Origin: Chrysopilus asiliformis
Taxonomy: Eukaryota; Arthropoda; Insecta; Diptera; Rhagionidae
Direction of reading: 5' to 3'
Length of the DNA stretch: 64,000 bases
NCBI GenBank assembly: GCA_964034945.1
Contig: OZ035964.1
Coordinates: 6,077,895 to 6,141,894, forward strand
Shown here: piece by piece, positions 1-12,282 of the stretch
How positions within the stretch are numbered: the stretch's first letter is position 1
Layout: the number at the start of each line of letters is the position of its first letter
The notes under the pieces: model-generated
Seen by the model: the letters and a program-made list of their open reading frames with translations, nothing else
The model's database searches: none
What the model was told of the DNA's origin: nothing
Program-made: the position numbers and the translations under genes

Positions 1-120
1 ATCGAATTTTGTAGATATTCGATGATTTGCAAAAATTATTTGCTAATTGAATTTTTAGAAATTTATATAACTCTAAATTTAATAGTGAGCGATCCTCTAA
101 TAGTTAAATTTTATTATTAT

Positions 121-256
121 ACCCGTATGGTGAAACCAAAGGGTATATTAACTTTGCCTTACCGTTTGTAACGCCAAGATCCCGTCATCACACACAAAAA
201 TGAATTACACCAGTGTGTTTAGAATGATAAAAAAAATTGAATTTTGCATGTCCGTC

Positions 257-291
<35 letters not shown>

Positions 292-690
292 CTGTGGCGC
301 GGATTGCGGGCGCACGGATTGAGCTACAGACTTGAAATTTTGCACAGATTCGTTTTTCGTAAAATGCAAGGCTAAGTTCGTTAATGGGCAAAAATGGACC
401 ATTAGGGGGGGTACCCCCCATACGAACGAAAACGTTTTTTGTGAATATCTCAAAAACGGTGCATCTTATCAAAAAAGTCCAAGAACAAAAGTTATTTAGA
501 ATATGATTGTACATAAAACTCCCATACATCAAAATCCGATTGGAATAAATTTTAAAAAATCTTATTGGAAACTTTGACTTCAAAGTGGAATTTTGGTACA
601 ACTGTTCCAATTTTGATACGAATATCACCATACGGGTCTCAAATGATTGCCAGATAGGCAATTATAGCTTTTGTTATGTTTTTAAGTTAA
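121..690 (+). repeat. dispersed repeat copy 1 with inverted ACCCGTATGGTGA motifs
   Basis: The segment starts ACCCGTATGGTGA at 121, and the exact reverse complement lies at 625-637, so 121-637 has 13-bp inverted ends. It carries an internal TCCG/TCTG tetranucleotide stretch (about 249-295). Similarity to the inverted copy at 24155-24729 continues past 637 to about 690 (ATTATAGCTTTTGTTATGTT), so the inverted motif may be internal to a longer unit. No target duplication is evident. Open frames here come from the repeat. Confidence 0.85.
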
Positions 691-703
691 AAAACAACAA
701 GAC

Positions 704-892
704 TTACTTCCAAAAAATTCTTCGCAATTTCTTTTGTGCAATTCTTTTACGACAAATCGGACAGTTCCGATTTGTCCTTATGGATCGTAGTATACACCGT
801 CGGCAAAATAAATGGCCACACGGTGTGGCATATACCGTGGTTTTTGGTTCTAAGCATATTGGGCAGATCCAAGAAATTATCGGTTGATACAT
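704..892 (-). CDS. small RING-finger (C3HC4) protein or gene fragment, RNF4/Degringolade-like
   Basis: The 62-residue frame from ATG at 892 to TAA at 704 encodes nearly a single RING domain. It has CPIC (10-13), then CGHLFCRRC (25-33) and CPIC (44-47), with the spacing of a cross-brace RING that binds two zinc ions. The final residues, RKRIAQKKLRRIFWK, resemble the C-terminal tail of RNF4/SLX8/Degringolade SUMO-targeted ubiquitin ligases, where the RING also lies at the extreme C-terminus; this is from family knowledge, not alignment. The frame stays open about 11 codons upstream of the ATG. No substrate-binding or SUMO-interaction region is visible, so it may be a last exon, a retrocopy or a broken gene. 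Repeat copy 1 abuts its 3' end. Confidence 0.6.
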   Translation of the reverse strand: MYQPIISWICPICLEPKTTVYATPCGHLFCRRCILRSIRTNRNCPICRKRIAQKKLRRIFWK

Positions 893-1049
893 GCTGCTTA
901 TGGCTTCAATACGGTTAATTTCAATATATTATTTTTAAAAAAAAATCACTTAAAAATTTGACATTCAATATATATTAATTTTTTAAAAAAATCCACTTAA
1001 AAATTTGACTTTCATTGATTAGAAAAAAATTTACGATTAAATTTTTATA

Positions 1050-1132
1050 CAGCAGAATCCCGATAATTCGTACCCCGATAATTCGTATGAATTTACTGGT
1101 CCCTTGAAATACGAATTATCGGGATTCTACTG
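1050..1132. mobile_element. pogo/Tigger-like mini-MITE, 83 bp
   Basis: The element begins CAGCAGAATCCCGATAATTC and ends with the near-perfect inverse GAATTATCGGGATTCTACTG, flanked by TA on both sides. CAGnnGAATCCCG termini and a TA target are characteristic of pogo-type Tc1/mariner elements. It is non-coding. Confidence 0.8.
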
Positions 1133-3225
1133 TATTTTTAAAGTGGTTACACTGGTATATTTGAAAAAAGTTCAAAGTTCGCTATTTCCTACCGAACAGT
1201 GACCGAACCGGAAGTTTAGCCCAAATTCTGCCTTCGGGACATTGTAGTGCGGGCAATTGCGCGTCTTTCAGTGGGAGTCCGGAAGTCAGTAGGAATAAGG
1301 GAGCAGTGAATTTTTAACACGGTTTTTACGGTAGGTAGTCTGTCGTCAAGCCCCCTATCCTATTATATAATTATGAAATTTTCTTATCAATTAACCCTGT
1401 ACCGACCCTACGGTAAACGATCTCTGGGGTATATGCAGTGGCGGCTCGTGTGTATTTGAAATGAGGAGGCAAAGTTTTTTTTGTAGAAGACCTATTCCTC
1501 TTAACACTCTAACCGGAATATTTCCGAGAAAAAATCACTAAAATATGACTTTCAACTTGCGACAGACCGTAACCAAGACAACGTACAGGGCTAAATTTTT
1601 TCCAGCATGTAAAGCGATAACTTACAAAAGTCAGTGTAAGACGTTCCGGCGATTTCCGGCGATTAAAATTGTTACCCGTTATAAACAAGCGAATTCCCTG
1701 AAGCCCGCCTTAAGGCGGGCATTCCGGTTAGAGGGTTAATATATGAAATGTTTCATCATTCGAAGAGTCGAAAAAATTAAATCCTGTAAAATCTAAAGTT
1801 GTAATAGCAGGCCTAGATTGTTAATTCCGGGATAAAAGTTTAGTTTTCGGGATATCATGCCTAAATCAGGGGCAAATGGTTACCCTTTAAAAAACACTTA
1901 TGAAAACATTAAATTTACGATTCGGACCACACTGCGATAAGGTTCCTGGAAAATAATGTCTTTTCATTTTCTGGTAAATAGAAATAGGAAACAGGATTGC
2001 CACATAGGATTTGGTATTAAATAAAATATCGGCAATTTTTTTAAATTTACTTTTATTTTTAAACATTACATTTTCTCCTCTTTTGTTTGAATATTTTAAT
2101 TTTTTTAGTAAGCTTTTTCATTTTTTTTCTGGTTTTGTTAATATTTTTTTTTGTTGGTATTAAGTTTTGTTGTAGTCCTTTACTTTCACAATTATGTTTT
2201 TTTTCATATATCTTTCTCTCTTTTTTGTTAAATATAATAGTTTGTTGTTTTTATTTTATCATATATTTTAATATATTTATAATATATATATATATGTATG
2301 TATATGTATATATATATAAACATACATATCCTTATATATTTATATATATATGTTTCATTCACATAATTCGCGAGGTTGGGTAAATAAGTTTTTAGAGCGT
2401 GTTTTTTTTCTTTCTTTTGTATCTTTTTTTTAATATTTATTTTTTTAATATTATTTTTTTACTTAAATATTAAATTTATTTGATTTAAACGCGGTTATAT
2501 GGAGCGGTGTGCTAAGTATCTCAGTGTGCGAGGATTATCTATTGTAGTAATGTAAAAAAAAATGCATTACTTTTCACCAATAATGATTCCTATTATCATA
2601 TATTTACGTGTAGGAACGGGTAGTAGGGAGGATTTTTGTTTAGATTATATTTGATCATTCTATTGAAATAATATTAAACTTAGGCGACCACCAGACGGTC
2701 AAATAAAAGTGTCAATGATCATGGACACAAGTTTTGTCAAGTAGGTAGCATGAATGGCCAAAAGTGCAGCCGAACGGTCAAATAAATTTGTCAAAATTTC
2801 TACTGGTCAAAATATATATACAAAAAAGGATGGTCGGTGGCAATTAAGCTGAATTTATTATTGACGCTAGCTGTAACAAGTGTAGTATAGCTAAAAAATA
2901 GTTTTGTTTTGAGTGAAAAATAAAAATACAACAAACAAAAAATCAATAATACTGAGGTATACTCGTACGATAGTTTATCTTACCATATTCATGCAAAAAT
3001 GATCAAATTGTCGGAAAAAAAATTCAAATTTCCGCAACTAAATTGTCCAGATTTTTGGTAGAATATTTAGTAAAAATTTGAAACTTGTCTTTTTTATTTG
3101 AATTTACAATCACAATCGTGCTATACGGTCCCTTCTATTTGATATCAAGTGAAAGTGAAAAGTGAGAGGGATCGCCTAGATTCCGATTTACGAGTACAGT
3201 CGAAGAGGGAATTTTTCAAAGAAAA
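1133..3225. other. non-coding, AT-rich with TA microsatellite
   Basis: No domain-bearing frame is seen. A TA/TATG-rich stretch lies at about 2280-2352, and long T-rich runs at 2040-2480. Confidence 0.7.
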
Positions 3226-3356
3226 TAGGCCCTATCACAGAATCCGATACGAATGTTTCGGATCGTAAACTTAATGTTGTTGTTAGTGTTTTATACCAAC
3301 AACAACATTGAGCTTACGATTCGAACCATTCGTATCGGATTCTGTGATAGGGCCTA
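3226..3356. mobile_element. foldback MITE, 131 bp
   Basis: The ends TAGGCCCTATCACAGAATCC and GGATTCTGTGATAGGGCCTA are exact inverses. The two arms pair over nearly the whole element around a short loop near 3285-3295. TA lies at both edges. Confidence 0.85.
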
Positions 3357-3696
3357 ATATTTTTTAATGTTTTCTATTAAGTTGCTTTGTGGCTAGCTAT
3401 ATTTTCAAATAGCTGAAAGCTTATATTTCCGAAACTATGTGAGCTTTTTGCCACCGTGCGTAGTTCCGGTAACAACACAATATTTTCACTATTTCGTGCT
3501 TGTAAGGATAACGGAAGGTTCTTTAAGGATAGCGTATTTTTTTCCGGGGGAAAAAATCTCATCATGAGTTTTTTCTAGTCGCCGAATCTGATTCTGATGT
3601 TAAGAAGTCTGCTAGGATAACGAGAGATCCTGTAAGGATAACGTGCTTGTCCTTTTCCACGTGGTTTTTAGGATCACTGAATCCGATTCTGAAGTC

Positions 3697-4145
3697 CGTA
3701 AAGTCCGTAAAGTTATCTCAAAGGCCACTCGAAGACTAAAGAGTATAAAATAAGAAAAAAATCATTTAAAAAAACAATTTTTCTGATGTTACACTCTTTT
3801 AAAATGCACTAAAAATTACAAAACAAATTTTCCCGTCAATGTTTTTGGGTTTCAATAGAAATGTTGTGTGAAATTGTGTATTTTGATAAAAAAATATAAA
3901 GTGTGTGACATTGGAACAGTGTGAAACCATGTATTATAAAAAAAAATTATACTACATGACCCCTGATAGCTGCAGGCATATAAACATATTGTATTGTCCC
4001 CAGAGAGTTACGTATGTGTGCCAAATTTCAAGTCAATCGGATATGTTACACTTTAACATATCCGATTGACTGGAAATTTGGCACATATACGTAACTTTCT
4101 TCCTTGCCTTTGAGATAAAGGCCCTTGAGATAACTTTACGGACTT
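3697..4145. mobile_element. larger foldback enclosing a tight hairpin (4006-4096)
   Basis: GTCCGTAAAGTTATCTCAAA at the left is matched inversely by TTGAGATAACTTTACGGAC at the right. Inside, 4006-4096 is a near-perfect hairpin with arms of over 40 bases (AGTTACGTATGTGTGCCAAA on the left). The rest of 3357-5460 shows no gene. Confidence 0.7.
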
Positions 4146-5460
4146 TTTGACTTAGAGTGTGTCAAAATTCGGTCACAAGAGTTGACCCTGACAAACAGAA
4201 AAACAGACGACAGTCCGTCAGTACAAATTTACAAGTAGACAAAAAACAACCTAAATAAAAGCTTTTTCAAAAGTGATTGGGTCGATCTTAAATTTACGTT
4301 TTTTTTAACAAAAAAAAAAACAAACATTGCCACCATTTTGTGAATTTTTTTATCATATACGTATCTGAAAATTCGTTTTAAAACGCATAACAAAAGTTTT
4401 TTTTTTAAAACTAATACCAATTGATTTTAACTTCCAAAATGCTTGGTCTCGCAGAAGAATTTATGTTGAACACTTTTTGCGGCGAGAGGGAAAAGTTAAT
4501 ACTATTTAGGAACTTTTTTTTTCTTTTTTGTCGAAAAATTTTACCATATTATACATACTAACAAAAGTTTAAGAAATAAAATTATTAATTAAATGTAAAT
4601 ATATTTCGGATGAGCCGTTATACGTTTGTAATAGGTTAGGTTAATGAGAAATTAAAACAGATTAATAGTCAATTTGTGAAAGTGCTACAAAAAGTTGACA
4701 ATTTAAAAAATTTGGCTTTTTTATTACATATATTTTATTACGTTATTAATTTTTTATGTATAATTTTATAATTTTTTTATTTATTATAAATTACGTATAC
4801 GTTGATATGTTGTCATTATTTCTTAAAATAATAGATTCAAGTTAATAATAAAATATATTCTCATATTAGTGTTGGTAACCAACGTCGATTTATTTTTTCT
4901 TGGTATCAAACATTTAAAAAAAAATTGTTTTTAGTGCACATTTCTGCATTGCATTGATAGCATCTTTTGTTTGTTAAGTTTTTATAACACTTTCAGAATG
5001 GATAGACATATCCTATGAGTGCGTAATCCTACTCGTACAGGGCAGATCATGTGTGTTAGGTAAGGTGATCATATTTTTTTTTTTTTTTTTTTGTAAACCT
5101 GGACAGATTACCGATGAAGAGAGGGAGCGGGACGACGAAGTGTGAGGCAATTTTTTAATGCTTTGAAGTTAATAGTGAAAATTTAGAAAGTCCGATCAGA
5201 GTGAAAAGGGTTTGTTTCAAAAAAATGCAACCAAAAATGCGCAGCAGGCAAAACTTTTAGAAATAAATATCACAAAATGCGCTGCAGGCGATTTTTTTTT
5301 AAAGATAAATGCCATTAGTATTTTCTGTTTTGTGTCAATATTTTTAGCGATTAAGAAATTACACAACTATTTTGCGTGATTCCGGGTCGAAAGTTTAGCA
5401 AAATTCCATAATCTTCATAAAATCATTTTGAAATGCTAATTTTTGAGTTATGATACTATT
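4146..5460. other. non-coding AT-rich stretch
   Basis: No gene, RNA or clear mobile element was recognised. It holds homopolymer T/A runs and a possible decayed repeat carrying GCGCTGCAGGCGA near 5280. Confidence 0.6.
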
Positions 5461-5656
5461 GGGCGCATTCACGGTACTCAACGGTTGAGTAAATCTCGAT
5501 GAGTTCTCGTGAATGCCTCGATACATTAAACGTCAAAATTCTATACTCATCGGTTGAGCAGAAAAGTATCGCAGTAATTTTTCGATACAAAAAATGGCGT
5601 CCGATCAGTGGTTATCATGAGTAATCTCTCAACTGTTGAGTACCGTGAATGCGCCC
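5461..5656. mobile_element. MITE family B copy 1, 196 bp
   Basis: The left end GGGCGCATTCACGGTACTCA is inverted at the right end (TGAGTACCGTGAATGCGCCC). ATT directly flanks both ends, a possible 3-bp target duplication. A second copy is at 21448-21637. It is non-coding. Confidence 0.85.
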
Positions 5657-5980
5657 ATTGTCGCGAATAAGGGATATGCAATAAAAAATTTGCCTGCGGA
5701 GTATTTTTTTAGCATTCCGAAGAACCTCAAATAAAAATTGATACAAACTTTTTTTTTCTGATCGGGTCGTTCAAAATATCCATGCACACAAAAATGCATT
5801 TTATCAAGTTTTCTTTAGAAAGGGGAGGGACAGTAAATATAAGTTTTGCCCTCGGCGTTGCTTTGCCTTGGCACCGATCTGGTCCTATGTTTAAAATACA
5901 AACCGAAAACCAGCGAGCGCCATACATCAACGCTTGAAATTTTTCGACGTCAAATTTTTGTTAGCTGCTGCCATTTTTGG

Positions 5981-6453
5981 TATTCTTTGGCAAAATAACA
6001 TAAAGAGTGACGAAAGGCAAATCAAGTGAGAGGCAGCTTTTTACTAAACGGTATATAACTATAGTTCAGATTATGCCCCCACCTCCTCTTTCCTGGGGAA
6101 AAAAAATCCTGCCAACGCCCGTAAAGCCGGACATACATTATGAGACTTGTTCTAAAACCATGTTGTATAACTTGTCTTGGCGGAGGCACAATCAATACGG
6201 TTTTGATTTTTGTCGAACCTAAAATTTGGTACTACAATCGGCCCATACACTATCCAACATTGCCTACAACCGAACCAAGTTGTACAAACAGTCTCATAAT
6301 GTATGGCCGGCTTAAGTATTCTTTGGCAAAATAACAAAAAGAGTGTCGAAAGGCAAATTAAGTGAGAGGCAGCTTTTTACTAAAAGGTATACAACTATAG
6401 TTCAGATTATGCCCCCACCTCCTCTTTCCTGGGAAAAAAATCCTGCCAACGCC
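5981..6453. repeat. 140-bp direct repeats separated by a foldback MITE
   Basis: TATTCTTTGGCAAAATAACA starts at 5981 and again, nearly identical, at 6317. Each copy continues for about 140 bases to CCTGCCAACGCCCGT. Between them, 6124-6313 is an inverted-repeat element with ends AAGCCGGACATACATTATGA and its inverse. Short open frames here are fortuitous. Confidence 0.85.
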
Positions 6454-6607
6454 CGTGACTACGCCCGTAATGGTTGAGTAATTCGGAGCCAATATAACAA
6501 AACTTTCCTCCCCAATATTTAGTTTCGGAAAAAATGCTTTTAAGATACATAAAAAACTGTTAAGGGGAAAAATGCAGGAAATTTTGTTTTCTTTGAATTT
6601 GATTATA

Positions 6608-7088
6608 CAGTCCAACTGCGCGGTTTCTAGCTGCGCGGTTTCGCAGCTGCGCGGTTACGTTTTCAATACCAAAATTTCGAACTGCGCGGTAAAAATTTCG
6701 CAGCTACGCGGTTTTTTTTAAATTTTCGTTCAAAAAAACGCGGTTTCGCAACTGCGCGGTTAAGTTTTCAATACCAAAATTTCGAACTGCGCGGTAAAAA
6801 TTTCTCAGCTACGCGGTTTTTTTTTATAATTTTCGTTAAAAAAAAACGCGGTTGCGCAGTTTCGCAACTGCACGGTTTCACAACTGCGCGGTTACGTTTT
6901 CAATATCAAAATTTCGAACTGCGCGGTAAAAATTTCGCAGCTACGCGGTTTTTTTTTATAATTTCCGTTCAAAAAAACATGTTTCTAATCCCAAAAGTTC
7001 ATACAAAGTAGTGTTCACAGTACGCTATTTCAGTTTGCGCGCTCTTTTTGTGGAACGTATCTACCGCGCAGTTGGAGGGATTATACTG
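6608..7088. mobile_element. pogo-like non-autonomous element with repeated AACTGCGCGGTT motifs, 481 bp
   Basis: TA precedes CAGTCCAACTGCGCGGTTTC on the left, and the right end reads inversely CAGTATAATCCCTCCAACTG before TA. The left end seems to lack nine bases of the right terminus. The interior holds many copies of AACTGCGCGGTT and CAGCTACGCGG. A relative lies at 11757-12027. Confidence 0.8.
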
Positions 7089-7500
7089 TATTAACTTTTT
7101 CTCAAAAGTGCATAGTTTTCGAGAAAATTTAAAAAAAAAAACGTTATCTTGTTAAAAATAAATTGTATGGGAGGTACCCGTTAGAGCTGGAACTCAGGGC
7201 TGGGAGCCGATTCGGAAATACATAGCACTATCGGGATGGCTGAACAACCGGACTTGAGGATGAACAACCGCAATATTGGGATGGCTGAACAGCCGGACTT
7301 GAGCTCAATCTGTTCCAGCGAGGGACATCGGAGGTGTACAATGGGCCGAAATTGTGGCCTGCCTGCGCGGGGTTCCTTTGTGAGCCCCCCTCCTACAGTC
7401 AAACCATCAAACCAAACCCGTTATGGCAACCTTACTTTTTCAAATGTAGAACTCATTTAACAAAAAAACATTTTAAAAAATTTCAACGTTCTTAAGTTAT

Positions 7501-7717
7501 TTAACATGTTCGTGACATGGTGGTACACGTACAGTTTTTTAAAACCGCGTGAGTAAATAGTGCGTTAGTTTTTTTGTGGAAGTAATATAAAAACACGCAC
7601 CGTGTACCACCGATGGCGCACAACCGCCAGAAGACAAATCGCTAGTGTACCACCCCGTGGTACACGATGTCCAAATGTAAACAAAAGTTGAAAAAGCAAA
7701 TGTCACGAACGTGTTAA
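7501..7717. mobile_element. foldback MITE with nested inverted repeats, 217 bp
   Basis: The ends TTAACATGTTCGTGACA and TGTCACGAACGTGTTAA are near-exact inverses. A second inverted pair, GGTGGTACACG with CGTGTACCACC, lies inside. Confidence 0.75.
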
Positions 7718-9338
7718 GAATGGTAAAATGGTGAAACTGACAGACCAACAGACCGACAGATGTACGGACATACTCATAATTTTGTCTGCAACGAATTTCG
7801 TACTGATCAGAAAGTTTCTCTCTGCCCCCGCTCTAGACTCGGTCTCCGTCATAAAAACAATACTTTCCCCCTATAGCAGTGGAAAGTAATTTATGTGCTA
7901 TACTCCTTCAATGGATATGACTATGAAACAAAAAAAAATATAATTTAATTAAAACATAAAGAAGAGGAAGAAAAAAATTAAATCAAGTGATAAAAAAAAA
8001 CTTTTTTCGTTGTGAAAATTTAAGATGTTCGTTTTTCTTTATTGATGGATGTGGTCCTGATTTGTTACTTGTTTAAAATCTGATTAAGTGTGCGTGTATT
8101 TGTTAAAGAGTGAACATTAGGGGAGTTTGGGGTTAGGAGAGTATCTTCCGATTGAGTTTAAACGTATTTTTTTCTTTGTCAAATAAATTCAATATATATT
8201 TATTATTATAATTAATTTTCACTTCTTTTCTTTACTCCTACTTTAGTTTTATTTTTTTTTTGTTATTATTTTTTGCTTTACACGAAATTGTGTGAGCGAA
8301 ATTTTCTTTTTTACTTTCATAAATATTGTTTTTAAGATTTTTTTTTTTGTATGATTTATAATTATTATTTACTAGTAATTACTTTATTAATAAATATTAG
8401 TAAGTTTTTTTGTTTTCACATATTTTTGCGAGGATTGATTTTTCATTTCAAGTTTTTTTACTTATATATAAATTTTTTATGTATAATATATATGTGTTTT
8501 TTTTTTATAAATATCTATAATTTCTATTAGGTAATTAAAATAATGAATCATCGAAGGATTTTTTTTTATAAATCTTCGTCCATTCTTTCATTTGTGTTGT
8601 ACGTTTAATTTTTGACTTTTAATCAAATTATTTTTCATTTATAAAATATATTTATAAAATTGAAAAGAGAAAATTTATTCAATCGAATTGAGTATCTTTG
8701 TGGTAGCTCTTTTTTATTATTATTATTTTTTTGAGTGAAATATCTTTAGTAAATCCTTTTTGTGTCCATTGTTTTTTTTTTCTTTACAAAAGAAAAGAGT
8801 AAAAATTAGATTCAGATATATTTTTTTTAATTATAAATTTCGTATTGTTATTACTCAGTAGTTTATTTAATTAAAAGTTCTCTTTTGGTATTACTTATTT
8901 TTGTAGTTTTTTTTTCTTAAAATATACACAAATTCTTTTTACTGTTCATATCTTATGCGATGAATTTTTTTTCCTTGTTTATTAATACTACTAGTAGTCT
9001 CTTTTTTTTTATTAATCTCTGCTCATTACTAAATATATTTAATTATAAATATAATTAATAAATATATATTTTTAATATATAAATATTGTGATAAGAATTA
9101 GGAACTATGTTTTTCATTTCATTTTTAATCGTCACCGTCACCATATCTCCCTACATCATTTTTTTTTTAAATTATTATTACTTTTTGATTTTTATTCATT
9201 TATTTATTTTGTTTTATTTTTCGGAAAATTTTTACGGTCAATTTAAATTTTTTTTTGTTAAAGATAAATTAATATAATTAACATGAATTTAAAAAAGTGA
9301 AATAATTTCTGCTAAAATTAAGATCTGGCAGCGAATAT
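7718..9338. other. very AT-rich non-coding stretch
   Basis: It is dominated by T and A runs from about 7920. No gene or element was recognised. Confidence 0.7.
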
Positions 9339-10065
9339 GAGCTATTTTAATTAAGGGGAATCACCCTAGCGACTCTTAAGGTTTTCTCATTTATTTTCAC
9401 GTGAGTTTTCGGCCTTTTTGACCACCCATTGTGGCCTTCGTCGTTCTCCTTCGCCCTGAGCTATTTTAATTAAGGGGAATCACCCTAGCGATGAACTCTT
9501 AAGGTTTTTGCATTTATTTTCACGCGAGTTTTCGGCCTTTTTAACCACCCATTCTCCCCTTCGCCGTTCTCCTTCATCCCAAGCTATTTTAATTAAGGGG
9601 AATCACACTAGCGATGAACTCTTAAGGTTTTTGCATTTATTTTCACGCGAGTTTTCGGCCTTTTTAACCACCCATTCTCCCCTTCGCCGTTCTCCTTCAT
9701 CCCAAGCTATTTTAATTAAGGGGAATCACCCTAGCGACTCTTAAGGTTTTCTCATTTATTTTCACGTGAGTTTTCGGCCTTTTTAACCACCTATTGTGCC
9801 CTTCGTCTTTCTCCTTCATCCTGAGCTATTTTAATTAAGGGGAATCACACTAGCGACTCTTAAGGTTTTCTCATTTATTTTCCCGTGAGTTTTCGGCCTT
9901 TTTAACCACCCATTGTGCCCTTCGTCGTTCTCCTTCACCCTGAGCTATTTTAATTAAGGGGAATCACCCTAGCGATGAACTCTTAAGGTTTTTGCATTTA
10001 TTTTCACGCGAGTTTTCGGCATTTTTACCCACCCATTCTGCCCTTCGTCTTCCTCCTTCAACCTG
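9339..10065. repeat. minisatellite of six 119-123 bp units
   Basis: Units begin with (G/A)AGCTATTTTAATTAAGG at 9339, 9458, 9581, 9704, 9823 and 9942. Two forms occur: a short form of 119 bases with AGCGACTC and a long form of about 123 bases with AGCGATGAACTC. They occur in the order short, long, long, short, short, long. An open frame across two long units is a by-product. Confidence 0.95.
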
Positions 10066-10149
10066 TTTTTTCGCGATTTTTTGTATGGAGTTTAGTGCCG
10101 CCGCAAAACTACCTAAAGGTGTAACGTAATTTTATGGGCAGCCCGTAAG

Positions 10150-10302
10150 GCCCAATTCAGACTAAGGATTGCGATTACCATTGAAGCTTTACGACCAATG
10201 AGATCAAAGCTTTAAAGTTTAAACGATAGGGACATGAAAGCGTTGATCTCATTGGTCGAAGAAAGCTTAATTGTAATCCCAAATCGTTAGTCTGAATTGG
10301 GC
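10150..10302. mobile_element. MITE family C copy, 153 bp
   Basis: Inverted ends GCCCAATTCAGACTAA and TTAGTCTGAATTGGGC enclose a foldback containing CGACCAATGAGATCAAAGCT. Relatives are at 49756-49890 and 60426-60571, and a divergent one at 32087-32249. Confidence 0.85.
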
Positions 10303-11756
10303 ATAAGACATTGAATTAGCAAAGAAAAATTGTCAAAAAATTTGTGTTTTTACTAAAAACAAAAATCTTCGAATTCTGATCAATAGTTTTGCACCAACAA
10401 TTGTCCTCTAGTGCAGTTTTTCTTGAAATTTTTTAACCTACTCAGATTTTTTACAGTTATATTTCGATAAAAAGCAATTTTCTAAGATTAGACAACAAAT
10501 TCGCCACAGAAAACAAAAAAAATCAAAAATTCATGCTGCCTTTTTGAACAATTTGTATCTTAAAGCTTTGGTCTAAAAAATTTAAAGGAAACAAAAAAAA
10601 AACAGTGCCATGGAACCGAACAGTGGGGGAGATCCTGGGGTTTGTGAAGTGGGGGGGTGGTAGATAACTGAAACGGGACACCAACGAAATAACAAATTTT
10701 TCACGAAAAACAATTCGTAGGTTTTTATCCAAATCAAGTTTTTTTTTCTATGGAACGCGAAATTTTTAAGCGGAACGCGAAATATTTAAGCAAAACGCGG
10801 TGCAATGATTTAAATTAAGAGCTACACAGTCTCGACATTAACTTTTTATGCTCTTTACGTTCCTCAATAAAGCGAAATGTTCAATAAAGAGAAATGCTCC
10901 GCAGACAAAATTTTTTGAGATACTTTTTAGAAAATCGTTAAAAGAGGGCACCGCTCGCGAAAAACATGTAATTTACAGCGACTGCCAGTCGAAAAAGAGT
11001 ATATTTTCCATATTTAGTAAAAGTTTTTTTTCAAGCGCTTAGTAAAATATAACACAAAATTGAAAAATCCGATACAAAAATTTAGTTTCCGGAACCCCAG
11101 GACAACATTCTAAGCATAGACGACATTTTTTTTTCACTCTCCGGCTTTAGGGGACAAACAAGCATAAATTAAATGCTTTGATTTAAAAATAACGGTGCAT
11201 ATCAATATTTCCAATTTCTCGACTCATTTTTAATATCGTATAACTGTAAAAATTTCATGTATATATTGGTCCAAAAATCGGAAAAAATTGTGGTCTCCTA
11301 TGGCAATTTGAATGGTTCTAATTTTTTCAAGCTTTCTCGGATCATATTCCAAAACAAGGCTTTAAAAATATTTATGCCCTCTATGTAATAAAATAACTAA
11401 ATTAAATTTGAAAAACAACAACAGAATAATGCGCTGCAGGTGATCATTTTTGTGTTGAAAAAAAGCAATGCCATATTTTTGAATTATGCTGTCATGAATA
11501 CCCCAATAATAGAGACTTGAAAGGCTTTAAAAAAAATTCCAGGGCCCCAAACAACTACATTGTAATTTCCCACATTTTTCTTACTAAAAGTATAGCAAAA
11601 ATGTGTATTTTTCTCGAATTTGGATCCCCCAAAAATCGGAGGCCCTAGACGCATGCCTTTTGCGACAAGGCGAGAGTCCACCACTGATTTACAGACTTTT
11701 AAAAACTAACCGAAACAATAGATTGGCACAGCACTTGATTTCGCTCTTTGATAATA
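10303..11756. other. non-coding stretch
   Basis: No gene or clear repeat was seen, apart from homopolymer runs. Confidence 0.55.
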
Positions 11757-12027
11757 CAGTAATCCCTCCAACTGCGCGGTCTTTAACTGCGCGGTTTCGC
11801 AATTGCTCGGTTTCGCAACTGCGCGGTTTCGCAACTGCGCGGTTTCGCAACTGCGCGGTTCAGTTTTTAATACCAAAATTTCGTAATGCGCGGTAAAAAT
11901 TCCGCAGCTGCGTGGTTTTTTTTATAATTTTCGTTCAAAAAAACATGTTTCTAATCCCAAAAGTTCATACAAAGTAGGGTTCACAGTGCGCGGTTCCGGT
12001 TTGCGCGCTCTATTTGTTGCGCGCTCT
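11757..12027. mobile_element. pogo-like element, right end truncated
   Basis: TA is followed by CAGTAATCCCTCCAACTGCG and repeated GCAACTGCGCGGTTTC motifs. The sequence then matches the right part of the 6608-7088 element (AAACATGTTTCTAATCCCAA) up to about 12027, where the matching right terminus is missing. Confidence 0.75.
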
Positions 12028-12098
12028 CCTAGAACTCTGAAGTTTTGTGACCTGGAAACTTTTAATAGTTCAACTTGCATATAGAATAAATAAATCTA

Positions 12099-12282
12099 AA
12101 GGAGCCTCCACACGTTCAATGTTACTTGACAGTTTTACTTGAATGACTCATGTTTCAAGTAACATTGATCGTTTGGATGCTCTTCAACGTTACGTGTGGG
12201 AGCAATTTCCATCAATGTTACGTGACGAAAATTTTTCATCAATAATACTTGTCAAGTAACATTGTACGTGTGGAGGCTCCTT
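12099..12282. mobile_element. foldback MITE, 184 bp
   Basis: AAGGAGCCTCCACACGTTCA at the left is matched by an inverse at the right (TACGTGTGGAGGCTCCTT). AATGTTACTTGACA and its inverse continue the stem. Confidence 0.85.

Noticed and set aside
2087..2383. 98-codon hydrophobic frame
   Set aside because: It is a by-product of T- and TA-rich sequence (phenylalanine, isoleucine, tyrosine), with no other coding sign.
9339..10065. Possible CRISPR-like array
   Set aside because: The repeat units are about 120 bases with no distinct spacers, and the genome is eukaryotic; it is a minisatellite.
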